Part shown: piece after piece, positions 15,650 to 22,708 of the stretch
Layout of the letters: every line of letters starts with the position of its first letter
How positions within the stretch are numbered: position 1 is the first letter of the stretch
Source: Prevotella sp.
GTDB taxonomy: Bacteria > Bacteroidota > Bacteroidia > Bacteroidales > Bacteroidaceae
Direction of reading: 5' to 3'
NCBI GenBank assembly: GCA_029054825.1
Contig: JAIDEM010000226.1
Span: 1-32,099, forward strand
DNA: 32,099 nucleotides
The notes under the pieces: generated by a model
What the model was told of the DNA's origin: nothing
Databases searched by the model: none
Seen by the model: only the letters and a program-made list of their open reading frames with translations
Position numbers and translations under genes: made by a program

Positions 15650-15763
15650 AAAGGGTTACCACTTACATGGAAAAAGGTCACCCTTGGCATGGTGAAAGGT
15701 GACGTTTGACACAATAAAGGGTCACGGTTTGCATCGCATTCCGTGACCCTTTGTCTGTTTTCG
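15650..15763 (-). repeat. 22-bp-phased GGTSACC array, copy 1 (five units)
   Basis: Cores GGTTACC 15654, GGTCACC 15676, GGTGACG 15698, GGTCACG 15720 and CGTGACC 15742 start exactly 22 bases apart. Each is usually preceded by AAA and followed by a TTTG/CATGG-like spacer. Units 4 and 5 form a perfect 12-bp stem (15716-15727 with 15741-15752) around a 13-base loop. The reverse complement contains TGTGTCAAACGTCACC, aligning with copies 2 and 3, so this copy is inverted in the window but has the same orientation relative to the gene it follows. Flanking sequence 15516-15649 and 15764-15960 shows no gene. Confidence 0.8.
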
Positions 15764-15960
15764 CCATACAGTTGTACATGCGGGCGTTTCGCTTTTGGAT
15801 TTCAGGTCTTAGATTATGCTGTTGCTTCGCTTTCAGATTAAGTGCTGCGACGTCATGATGGCTGTAAAAACACATGGCAGCACGAACCCCTAATATCTTA
15901 ACCCCACAACAGGAAAATGAAGCAGCCGTGCGCATATTTTGATATTAAATACGGAAAACT

Positions 15961-15992
15961 TTTGCATTTCTCATGGAAAAACATTATCTTTG
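15961..15992 (+). promoter_or_regulatory. Promoter of the NfeD/SPFH pair
   Basis: TTTG at 15961-15964 and TATCTTTG at 15985-15992 are 20 bases apart. A leader of about 110 bases follows before the nfeD start. Confidence 0.75.
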
Positions 15993-16112
15993 CAACAGCT
16001 TTCCCGATGTCTTCACTGAGGCTGTATGACGGGCAGACACAGACAGTGTGCCTTCGTGCTAAGGAGACGTATCGTACGGAAACCAAAAACAAACTAAAAC
16101 CTATGAGTAGCC

Positions 16113-16583
16113 ATGATTGATTTTTTCCTTATCAGTACCAGTGATTTCCCGTTCTACTGGGCCTTGTGGCTTATTGTAGCAGTGGCATTTCTCATCGTCG
16201 AAATGCTTACGGGCACGCTCTATGTCTTCTGCTTCGCCTGCGGAGCAGTGCTGAGTTTCGTGGTATCGCTTTTCACAGGAAGTCTCTCTGTACAGTTGGC
16301 AGCGTTTGCCATAGCCACGGCGGTGAGCATTTTCCTCATACGCCCTATGATGAAAAAGTATCTCCATCCTAAAGAGTTTGAGAAACCGAGCAATGCCGAT
16401 GCCTTGCTGGGCATGGAGGGACGCGTCAGCGAGCAGATTACCGGCATGGGATACGGCCGTGTCGCCATAGACGGCGACGACTGGAAAGCGCAGTCGCTGG
16501 ACGGCACGACAATCCCTGTGGGCTGTAGGGTGAAGGTGGTCTCTCGCGAGAGCATCATTATCACCGTCATGCCGATAGAATGA
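16113..16583 (+). CDS. NfeD family membrane protein
   Basis: The 156-residue protein has two to three transmembrane segments between residues 13 and 77 (FYWALWLIVAVAFLIVEMLTG, YVFCFACGAVLSFVVSLF, VQLAAFAIATAVSIFLI). These are followed by a C-terminal OB-fold domain from about residue 95, including MEGRVSEQITGMGYGRVAIDGDDWKA and VVSRESIIITVMPIE. This is the short NfeD type, without the N-terminal ClpP-like protease domain. Short NfeD proteins work with SPFH/stomatin scaffold proteins in membrane microdomains, and the SPFH gene is 103 bp downstream on the same strand. The exact role (membrane quality control or fluidity) is not settled even in better-studied bacteria. Confidence 0.88.
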   Translation: MIDFFLISTSDFPFYWALWLIVAVAFLIVEMLTGTLYVFCFACGAVLSFVVSLFTGSLSVQLAAFAIATAVSIFLIRPMMKKYLHPKEFEKPSNADALLGMEGRVSEQITGMGYGRVAIDGDDWKAQSLDGTTIPVGCRVKVVSRESIIITVMPIE

Positions 16584-16686
16584 TATCTTATATCCATCAT
16601 CTAATACTGGCAAGAACCATGGCCTGCGGCGAAGTGTCGCTGTGTGCCTGAAGTCTCTTGCTTAAAACCAAAAAACTGAAAACAAT

Positions 16687-17640
16687 ATGGTTGGAATTTA
16701 TGTTATCGGAGCCATCGTCATCCTGGTGGCCATCTTTGCAAAGAACGCACTCGTCATTGTGCCGCAGTCGGAGACACGCATCATCGAGCGTCTCGGCAAG
16801 TATTTCGCCACGCTTTCCCCAGGTGTGAATGTCATTATCCCTTTCATCGACCGCGCGAAACCTATCATAGCGATGCACCGCGGACGCTATGTCTATTCGT
16901 CGATTATCGACCTCCGCGAGCAGGTGTATGACTTTGACAGGCAGAATGTGATTACGAAAGACAACATACAGATGCAGATAAATGCACTCCTGTATTTCCA
17001 GATCGTGGACCCGTTCAAGGCGGTTTATGAGATAGACAATCTCCCTAATGCCATCGAGAAGCTCACGCAGACGACGCTGAGAAATATCATCGGCGAACTG
17101 GAACTTGACCAGACGCTGACATCACGCGATACCATCAATACAAAGCTCCGTGCCGTTCTGGACGATGCCACAAACAAATGGGGTGTGAAGGTCAACCGTG
17201 TGGAGCTTCAGGACATCATGCCGCCGGAGTCTGTCCTCCAGGCTATGGAGAAGCAGATGCAGGCGGAACGTAACAAGCGCGCCACAATCCTCAACTCGGA
17301 GGCTGACAAGCAGCAGGCCATCCTCCATGCCGAGGGCGACAAACTGGCGATAATAAACCGTGCTGAGGCTGACAAGCAGCAGGCTATCCTGCGTGCAGAG
17401 GGTGAGGCGCAGGCACGTATCCGCAAGGCTGAGGCTGAGGCAATTGCCATACAGAAGATAACGGATGCCGTGGGACAAACGTCCAATCCGGCGAACTATC
17501 TCCTTGCACAGAAGTATATCCAGATGATGGAACAGCTGGCGCAGGGCGACAAGACAAAGACAGTTTACCTGCCGTACGAAGCGACAAATATCCTCGGCTC
17601 TATCGGCGGAATAAAGGAACTGTTCAAGGAGGGCAAGTGA
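16687..17640 (+). CDS. SPFH/Band 7 (stomatin/QmcA-like) membrane protein
   Basis: This 317-residue protein has one N-terminal transmembrane segment (residues 2-20), a Band 7/PHB domain (about 25-185, with VPQSETRIIERLGKYFATLSPGVNVIIPFIDR) and a long coiled coil. Within the coiled coil, EADKQQAIL is followed by HAEGD and then, 20 residues later, by RAEGE, an internal duplication typical of stomatins. The C-terminal GSIGGIKELFKEGK resembles the QmcA/paraslipin end. Such proteins form large rings in the membrane and associate with NfeD and often with FtsH. The gene follows nfeD and is followed by a 22-bp imperfect hairpin terminator, so the two form a transcription unit. Confidence 0.9.
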   Translation: MVGIYVIGAIVILVAIFAKNALVIVPQSETRIIERLGKYFATLSPGVNVIIPFIDRAKPIIAMHRGRYVYSSIIDLREQVYDFDRQNVITKDNIQMQINALLYFQIVDPFKAVYEIDNLPNAIEKLTQTTLRNIIGELELDQTLTSRDTINTKLRAVLDDATNKWGVKVNRVELQDIMPPESVLQAMEKQMQAERNKRATILNSEADKQQAILHAEGDKLAIINRAEADKQQAILRAEGEAQARIRKAEAEAIAIQKITDAVGQTSNPANYLLAQKYIQMMEQLAQGDKTKTVYLPYEATNILGSIGGIKELFKEGK

Positions 17641-17690
17641 TACACCGTCTATGAAATGCTGCTACGCCTTGTGCAATGACAGCGGTAATA

Positions 17691-17744
17691 CGGGAACGGC
17701 AATCATTCTATGTGGATTACATCATGGAATGGTTGCCGTTCTCG
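17691..17744 (+). terminator. Long hairpin terminator after the NfeD/SPFH unit
   Basis: The arms 17691-17712 and 17723-17744 pair along 22 positions, with three G-U wobbles and no mismatch, around the 10-base loop TGGATTACAT. It lies 51 bases after the SPFH stop. The rest of the gap to the tRNA promoter (17745-17986) contains an AC-rich stretch (17855-17935: CAACTTACAGCC, CCATCAACCATATAT, GGCCCAACCGCC) like one arm of the GT/AC elements, and no gene. Confidence 0.6.
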
Positions 17745-17986
17745 TGGTAAGTGGTCTTGTGCTATAATGTATTTTGCAGTCATGATGGTGTTTGCCCATG
17801 TGGCCAATAACCGTCCGGCTGCATCTCAAGATGTCTGAGCTGTCACTAAAATCAATAGCCCACAACTTACAGCCAATACCATCAACCATATATCCATACC
17901 CCCAAAGACAATTACACGGCCCAACCGCCAATATGCAAAGATCCTGTTAAGAAAATGTAATTATAATGCTATATCGGCCCCATTGT

Positions 17987-18017
17987 TTTGCATTCTTGCA
18001 TTTTCTTCGTATCTTTG
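17987..18017 (+). promoter_or_regulatory. Promoter of the tRNA pair
   Basis: TTTG at 17987-17990 and TATCTTTG at 18010-18017 are spaced by 19 bases, an exact match to the Bacteroidetes consensus. It lies 12 bases upstream of tRNA-Leu. Confidence 0.8.
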
Positions 18018-18029
18018 TACCTGCATTTT

Positions 18030-18111
18030 GCGCCTGTGGCGAAATTGGTAGACGCGCCAGACTTAGGATCTGGTGTCTCGCGACGTGTAGGTTCGAGTCC
18101 TATCAGGCGCA
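18030..18111 (+). tRNA. tRNA-Leu (anticodon UAG)
   Basis: The acceptor stem GCGCCTG/CAGGCGC, the D-loop GAAATTGGTAGAC, the anticodon stem-loop CCAGA-CTTAGGA-TCTGG with anticodon TAG, a long variable arm (TGTCTCGCGACGT) and the T arm GTTCGAGTC give a class II tRNA of 82 bases. The 3' CCA is not encoded; the sequence continues ACAAAG. Confidence 0.95.
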
Positions 18112-18218
18112 CAAAGGGTATATGTTTCTGTCGGAAACAGGACAAACAAACAGCCAAAAGGACTGTGTATCAGGTCTCAGTCCGTATCTTTTACACACCA
18201 GATGATACCCGTTCATTT

Positions 18219-18292
<74 letters not shown>

Positions 18293-18326
18293 CACTCATT
18301 ACTTTTTGCAGATGAGGCATTAAATT

Positions 18327-18359
18327 ACGCCGGACAATATTGTCTTGCGTATTTTTTTT
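18327..18359 (+). terminator. Intrinsic terminator of the tRNA unit
   Basis: The stem 18327-18336 with 18341-18350 (nine of ten positions pair, including one G-U) and the loop ATAT are followed almost at once by eight T residues (18352-18359). This is the only classical hairpin-plus-T-run terminator in the window. Confidence 0.75.
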
Positions 18360-18481
18360 AACCAGAAAAAGAATTTTGTAGTCTCACCTGATAAGTTTTG
18401 TCTCATCCCATGCATTATAATGAATAGCCTCTATAATGTAGAAATAAGGGATTAATAATGTCGGAAATATGCTTAAAATGA

Positions 18482-18532
18482 CAAAAATGTAAAAATAAGT
18501 ATGTTATGCGCATGCTTATTTTTACATTTTTG
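18482..18532. terminator. 22-bp AT-rich hairpin between convergent units
   Basis: The arms 18482-18503 and 18511-18532 are complementary at all 22 positions, with one wobble, around the loop TTATGCG. It separates the tRNA unit (+) from the end of the minus-strand outer-membrane gene at 18575. The stem is mostly A-T, so each arm presents a U-rich side to transcripts from either direction. Confidence 0.6.
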
Positions 18533-18574
18533 TTGCATTAACGAGTATCTTCATCGTATCTTTACTATCTTAGT

Positions 18575-19219
18575 TCAATAGAAATAGCCGATGGAGAGGA
18601 TAGGGGAGATATCCCATTTTCTGCCGACATAGATGAAATTGACAGATGGGGACAGTGTCCAGCGCTTATAGCGCATATCAAGGCCGGTACCGAAAACGGC
18701 GGCGAGACCTTTATGCGTGTCTTTACATCCGAGAGTGACTTTTCCGTATTCGGTGTAGCTGCCGCTGTCGTCAACATCGGAGACGATCTCGTAATTGTCA
18801 TAGTCAGACTTGCGTACACCATAACCTACGAGCGCCTTGACATAGACATCGAAGAGGCGATTCTCGGTCTGGAATATCTCATAGCCCGGACCTACGGCGG
18901 CGAGGAGACAGTTGCGCTCATCGTGGATAGTGCAGGGACGGGTCTTCTGCATGACCTCCTTGTCGCCGTCGTGCATGCCCCAATGGCCATTGATTTCCCA
19001 GAACATGCGCTCGGATGTGTAGTAACGTGCACTGACATCTATGGCAACGCCTTTTGAGGTATAGGCATCAGGCATGTATTCATAGCCTGCTCCGAAGGTG
19101 AAAAGCATACCGCCGTCCTTGTATGAACTGTCTTGTGCGGCAGCATTCCCCGTAAGCAGAAGCAGAAAGGCGAGCGATAGTGTGCGCCATCTGCCTGTAA
19201 TCATGTTGGCATTCTTCAT
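18575..19219 (-). CDS. Outer-membrane beta-barrel protein of unknown function
   Basis: The 214-residue protein has a signal peptide (LSLAFLLLLTGNAAAQ) followed by alternating aromatic/hydrophobic strands (MLFTFGAGYEYMPDAY, VAIDVSARYYTSERMFWEINGHWGM, VYVKALVGYGVRKS, TLSPSVNFIYVGRKW). It ends in GYFY; a terminal aromatic residue is the usual assembly signal for outer-membrane barrels. I recognise no named family; the size suggests an eight-stranded barrel. Its start shares ATGA with the upstream lipoprotein gene (19216-19219), so the two are probably made together and may work together in the envelope. Confidence 0.7.
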   Translation of the reverse strand: MKNANMITGRWRTLSLAFLLLLTGNAAAQDSSYKDGGMLFTFGAGYEYMPDAYTSKGVAIDVSARYYTSERMFWEINGHWGMHDGDKEVMQKTRPCTIHDERNCLLAAVGPGYEIFQTENRLFDVYVKALVGYGVRKSDYDNYEIVSDVDDSGSYTEYGKVTLGCKDTHKGLAAVFGTGLDMRYKRWTLSPSVNFIYVGRKWDISPILSIGYFY

Positions 19220-19899
19220 TTTCCTTTCGGGCTATATTGCTCGGCGATGGCCTTGAAGTTGAAGGCATCAATCTCCTTGGTTCTTATTTTCTCGCAAAGA
19301 ACAGGGTCATCGGCAAGATATTCCTGCCACTGCTTGCGCATGAAGGAACGGCTTGACGTGTTGCGTCCGAAATGTATCGGGCAGTCGTCTCCCTCTCTCT
19401 GCAGGCAATACTGTATGCCGGTGTCACGGCTGTAGGTTATTACGAGCGCACCGTCCTTGGCGAGGCTGTAGGTATGTCCGTAGGCAGTGATGATGAGATG
19501 GTCACCGATGCTGTTGAGTACCTGCCAGTTCTTGTATGTGCGGAACTTCTGTTCGCCCTTTTTCTTGTATGGAATCTTGTATTCCGTCCATACCAGAGTC
19601 TGCCGTTTCTCCGGGAGCTTCTTGCGGGAGAGCGTCATGTATTTGATGGTCTCGCTCTTTATTTTCTGCCGTCCCTCGGCGGTCTTTATACTGATGGTCT
19701 TAGAGCCGGAAGGCAGGTTTGACGACCTCTGCCCGCCGATTTCCCCAGCTATCAGCCTGTTGTCTACTGTGGTAATCTCCGTGTCGTAGTACGTAGTACC
19801 GTTATTTATTAGCTGTGCCACCTGGCAAGAGTGAAGCATGGCAAGGCATAGTGCCGCGCTGGCGGCCAGTGCCGATAGGGTCTTTGTAGTAGGTTTCAT
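19216..19899 (-). CDS. Predicted lipoprotein of unknown function
   Basis: This 227-residue protein has a signal sequence ending in the lipobox LHSC (C25) and then soluble sequence with a basic central part (SRKKLPEKRQ, YKKKGEQKFRTYKN) and several short beta-strand-like segments (HLIITAYGHTYSLAKDGALVITY). No family is recognised. It should be membrane-anchored on the periplasmic or surface side. It is the first gene of a two-gene unit with the beta-barrel protein (ATGA overlap), has a TATCTTTG -7 box 23 bases upstream, and a 16-bp palindrome sits near the expected -33 region, so regulation by a DNA-binding protein is plausible. Confidence 0.65.
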   Translation of the reverse strand: MKPTTKTLSALAASAALCLAMLHSCQVAQLINNGTTYYDTEITTVDNRLIAGEIGGQRSSNLPSGSKTISIKTAEGRQKIKSETIKYMTLSRKKLPEKRQTLVWTEYKIPYKKKGEQKFRTYKNWQVLNSIGDHLIITAYGHTYSLAKDGALVITYSRDTGIQYCLQREGDDCPIHFGRNTSSRSFMRKQWQEYLADDPVLCEKIRTKEIDAFNFKAIAEQYSPKGK

Positions 19900-19921
19900 G
19901 ATAGTAGGTTTTTCTCATCTG

Positions 19922-19971
19922 CAAAGATAGCCTAAAAATGTAAAACAACCCTCAACATATGTTGAGAGTTG
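19922..19971 (-). promoter_or_regulatory. Promoter -7 box with upstream 16-bp palindrome
   Basis: On the minus strand TATCTTTG (19929-19922) is a good -7 box for the lipoprotein gene. No matching TTTG is found at 19-21 bases; instead a perfect palindrome CTCAACATATGTTGAG occupies 19951-19966. Four further paired bases outside one mismatch (CAAC 19946-19949, GTTG 19968-19971) would also let it form a hairpin behind the Crp/Fnr gene. It is either an operator or a terminator. Confidence 0.5.
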
Positions 19972-19998
19972 CTTCTGTCATATATTATTCTTGCAGAC

Positions 19999-20628
19999 CT
20001 AATAGAAAAAGCCTATTTTTTTCGGGGGGGGTAAAATGGCGGCGTGAGGGTCACTCTTCCTGAATGTCAGTTCCTTGCGTATGCGGCTGAGGTGTGTCGG
20101 TGTTATCTGCAGGTAGGAAGCCATCTCCTTCAGCGAGATGCTGTTTATTATATCGGGGTATCGCTTCAGCAGGGCGAGATACCGCTCTTTCGGCGTCAGG
20201 CGGTGGAGGTCAAGATATGTCATGTATGCTTGCCTGAACAATGCTTCTGCAAAGGCGAGTCTCATTTCCGGCCTTTGGCAGAGCTCCATTCTCACCACAT
20301 CATTCGGGCACAGTATGACATCCGCATCCACGGCTGCCACGATATTCGTCTTCGCCCTTCCGTCGCAGAAAGTGCTGATGTAGTCTCCTACCGGTGTGCC
20401 GCGGAAAGCAAAGCCCGTGATACGCTCGTTTCCGTTATTGTCTACCACAGTATATTTAAAGTATCCTTTCAGCACAAGCCCTGCATATTTCATGACTTTA
20501 TCTCTTCCACCCTGCGTTCTGGTCAAGGTCTCCCCTTTGCGCAGATGGTGGACTGTGCCGTATTTCTTGAATATCTGCTTCCAGAAGTTCATGTCAATGG
20601 CTTCTATGTATGTGTTGAAGTGTGCCAT
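19999..20628 (-). CDS. Crp/Fnr family transcriptional regulator
   Basis: The 209-residue protein has an N-terminal cyclic-nucleotide-binding-type beta-barrel (HLRKGETLTRTQGGRDKVMKYAGLVLKGYFKY, then FAFRGTPVGDYISTFC) and a C-terminal winged helix-turn-helix (SISLKEMASYLQITPTHLSRIRKEL). The cAMP-contacting Arg/Ser pair is not evident and there is no cysteine cluster, so the effector is unknown, as in many Bacteroidota members. I place the start at ATG 20628; the upstream ATG at 20706 would add 26 residues unlike the family. The 3' end contains C8 followed closely by A7 on the coding strand, giving an LPPPKKIGFFY tail beyond the usual end. It follows yjbR and may regulate the adjacent envelope genes. 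Confidence 0.82.
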   Translation of the reverse strand: MAHFNTYIEAIDMNFWKQIFKKYGTVHHLRKGETLTRTQGGRDKVMKYAGLVLKGYFKYTVVDNNGNERITGFAFRGTPVGDYISTFCDGRAKTNIVAAVDADVILCPNDVVRMELCQRPEMRLAFAEALFRQAYMTYLDLHRLTPKERYLALLKRYPDIINSISLKEMASYLQITPTHLSRIRKELTFRKSDPHAAILPPPKKIGFFY

Positions 20629-20713
20629 ATCTGAAAGTTTTATGTATTCGGTATTTCGCAGTGATATGATGTGTTTCCGCGCGGAAGGCTCCGGTGTCAG
20701 ACACAAAGGCGAC

Positions 20714-21094
20714 TTACACGCATAGCGTGGAAGACACAGTCTGCAGTTCGGGATATTCCGTCTTCACTCTTTTCGGCATCTTTCTCACGACCTCCTCATA
20801 GCTATGGCGTATCATATCCATGACGAGCGCGTCGGGAAGTGTGCCGAATATGTCTATCTGGTTCCAGTATTTCTTGTTCATGTGCCATGCTGCCTTTATC
20901 TCGACGTGCGTCTCGCGCAGCTCAAGGGCAACGTCCGGATGACATTTCAGTACAAACCATTCAGGGTTGTTGACATTAATCATCGCGAAAATCTTGTCCC
21001 TTACGCGGAAGGCGAGTGCCTCTTCGTCGAAAGGAAAGTCCTCGGATGTATGAGGTAACGCCAGGCAGAAGTCTCTTATCTGTTCTATATCCAT
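20714..21094 (-). CDS. MmcQ/YjbR family protein
   Basis: This small 126-residue protein matches the MmcQ/YjbR family in length and in MDIEQIRDFCLALPHTSEDFPFDEEALAFRVRDKIFAM, followed by WFVLKCHPDVALELRE and the late helix MDMIRHSYEEVVRKMPKR. The family has a CyaY-like fold and is annotated as DNA-binding from structure, but its biological role is poorly defined. ATG 21094 is chosen; an in-frame ATG 48 bases upstream would start inside the preceding gene and add residues foreign to the family. It lies 11 bp after the outer-membrane protein stop and just upstream of the Crp/Fnr gene, suggesting one transcript. Confidence 0.85.
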   Translation of the reverse strand: MDIEQIRDFCLALPHTSEDFPFDEEALAFRVRDKIFAMINVNNPEWFVLKCHPDVALELRETHVEIKAAWHMNKKYWNQIDIFGTLPDALVMDMIRHSYEEVVRKMPKRVKTEYPELQTVSSTLCV

Positions 21095-21105
21095 GGACAG
21101 GAGGT

Positions 21106-21828
21106 TTACAGGATGGTGTACTGCACGCCGAGTGCAAGGCATATTATGTCCTTGAACGGGATAGGCTTGTTGAGGAATTTCTGTCTGACATACAGGTCGC
21201 AGGTAGAGACCTCGTAGTATACGGAGATTTTTTTTGCAAGGAAGCGGTGGTTGGCAGGTATGAGAAACGTGACTTTCTGCCCAACGCCGAGATGGAAACG
21301 CACCCTGCTTGAGAATCCGTAGTATCCGCTCGGGTAGCGGTCAGGCTCCTTAGTCCAGAACTCATCGCTGAGGATGGAGTTGATGAACATCGTGCCGTAG
21401 AGCGGTTCCACTGTCCATCTCTTGCCCAAAGGGAGGCTCCACGGCGTGTAGGTCTGCTTCACCGTAAACGACCAGTAGGATGTCGGTGTATGGTTCTTGG
21501 GCAGATAGCCGAGGAACACGTGTGTGGCCCACTGGCCGCGCTTGCCGTAGCACCAGCCGATGCCTGCCGAGACCATGCCGATGTCGCCGGCATACTGCAA
21601 GGAGAACCTGTTTGGTATCAGCGATGCCCACTGTTGCTTGTACTTGCTGATGCGTTTCTCGTATTTGTCTTCTCCTGCCGTTACATTCTCCAGACTGTCG
21701 CTGTCAGCAGGACATACCTTTACATCCGCTATGGCAAGCGTGTCGGTCTGCGCCGTCATTGTGCCTACGGGCAGAAGACAGAGTGCTGTGGAGAGCAGCA
21801 GGTCAGAAGTCAATCTTCTCAAAGTCAT
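21106..21828 (-). CDS. Secreted or outer-membrane protein of unknown function
   Basis: The 240-residue protein has a signal peptide (LLLSTALCLLPVGTMTAQ) and, after a charged spacer (DKYEKRISKYKQQ, about residues 53-65), strand-rich sequence: FSLQYAGDIGMVSAGIGWCYGKRGQWATHVFLGYLP, SYWSFTVKQTYTPWSL and ALGVQYTIL at the C-terminus. The pattern fits a small outer-membrane barrel, though the last residue is not aromatic. No family is recognised with confidence. Its start overlaps the metallophosphoesterase gene by 26 bp, so the two are translationally coupled. Confidence 0.65.
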   Translation of the reverse strand: MTLRRLTSDLLLSTALCLLPVGTMTAQTDTLAIADVKVCPADSDSLENVTAGEDKYEKRISKYKQQWASLIPNRFSLQYAGDIGMVSAGIGWCYGKRGQWATHVFLGYLPKNHTPTSYWSFTVKQTYTPWSLPLGKRWTVEPLYGTMFINSILSDEFWTKEPDRYPSGYYGFSSRVRFHLGVGQKVTFLIPANHRFLAKKISVYYEVSTCDLYVRQKFLNKPIPFKDIICLALGVQYTIL

Positions 21829-22633
21829 ATCCGTCTTTCCTTATTTTAAATACATAATATGCGCGCTCCTTCATATTGGTGCAGCCGTAATAGATGATGC
21901 CGTTGCCGAAGATGTCGCTGACATCGTCGCAGTGGTTGTGGCCGTTTACGCAGAAGAGGGCAGGGTATTGTGACATGTAGAGGTTGAAGACCTTGTCGAC
22001 ATTGTTGTTGAACTGCTCGTCGCCTGGTCTCGAGTGCATCACCGCTATGGTGCGTGTGATGGAGTCTTTCTCGGCATTAAGCCCCTTGACCGTCTCTATG
22101 TCGCTTTCGATGAACTTGAAGTCCGGCACAGGGTCCGAGTAGTCGTACTCCAGGGCGACAGTGTTGAGGCAGACGAAGTGTATGTATCCGGCGTTGAACG
22201 TGAAGTTTGGCAGGCCATAGAGATACTCGAACGTGTGCTCGCCGTTGCCGAGACAGTCATGATTGCCTATGACAGAGACATAAGGCAGACCAGAGGAGTC
22301 CATCAGGTCTCTGCACCACATGAATTCCTTCGGCAGCCCGAAGTCTGTCTGGTCGCCGCCATGCACGATGAAGTCGATGTCTCCGCGCTCGCTGATGAGG
22401 CGTATGGCATCCTTCATGGCAGTGTAGCTTCCCTGTGTGTCGGTGATGAAAGCGAATGTTATCTCTTCCTTATCCTTGCACAGACGCTCTATTTGCTCTA
22501 TGTTTTCGGCATGGATATTGGTCCTGCCCTCAAACTTCGTGCTGTACGGATGGTATTCGAACATGTCGCATCCGGAGACGCTGAAGGCGGTGAAAAGCCC
22601 GAGTGCAAGGTGTCTTATGGTATGTGTATTCAT
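21803..22633 (-). CDS. Calcineurin-like metallophosphoesterase, predicted lipoprotein
   Basis: The 276-residue protein has a lipobox SVSGC (C22) and the ordered metallophosphoesterase motifs FITDTQG (D65), HGGDQTD (D94), GNHD (N124, H125, D126), AVMHSRPGDE and NGHNH. The first motif is D-x-Q rather than the commoner D-x-H, a variant seen in some calcineurin-like groups. It would hydrolyse a phosphomonoester or phosphodiester outside the cytoplasm using two metal ions; the substrate is unknown. It is the first gene of the unit MPE > outer-membrane protein > yjbR > Crp/Fnr and has a clear promoter that begins within a few bases of the preceding gene's stop. Confidence 0.87.
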   Translation of the reverse strand: MNTHTIRHLALGLFTAFSVSGCDMFEYHPYSTKFEGRTNIHAENIEQIERLCKDKEEITFAFITDTQGSYTAMKDAIRLISERGDIDFIVHGGDQTDFGLPKEFMWCRDLMDSSGLPYVSVIGNHDCLGNGEHTFEYLYGLPNFTFNAGYIHFVCLNTVALEYDYSDPVPDFKFIESDIETVKGLNAEKDSITRTIAVMHSRPGDEQFNNNVDKVFNLYMSQYPALFCVNGHNHCDDVSDIFGNGIIYYGCTNMKERAYYVFKIRKDGYDFEKIDF

Positions 22634-22672
22634 TCTTCTGGGTTATATGTGGCAGTTGTCTGCAAACCTTTG

Positions 22673-22703
22673 CAAAGGTATTTCTTTTGTTTTAATGAAA
22701 CAA
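22673..22703 (-). promoter_or_regulatory. Promoter of the metallophosphoesterase unit
   Basis: On the minus strand TTG (22703-22701) and TACCTTTG (22680-22673) are spaced by 20 bases. The region 22673-22730 is about 76% identical, without gaps, to the promoter region of the next upstream gene (23695-23752). Confidence 0.75.
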
Positions 22704-22708
22704 CTTTT

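Noticed and set aside
15650..15763. The 22-bp-phased arrays as CRISPR arrays
   Set aside because: The conserved core is only 7-13 bases with 9-15 bases between cores, far too short for repeats and spacers; spacers resemble each other between arrays, and no cas genes are in the window.
17296..17430. Internal direct repeat in the SPFH gene as a recombination scar
   Set aside because: Repeated EADKQQAIL units are a normal feature of stomatin-type coiled coils.
20629..20706. A 26-residue N-terminal extension of the Crp/Fnr regulator
   Set aside because: The extension is unlike the family and covers a GC palindrome; ATG 20628 is preferred, though without a clear promoter this is not certain.
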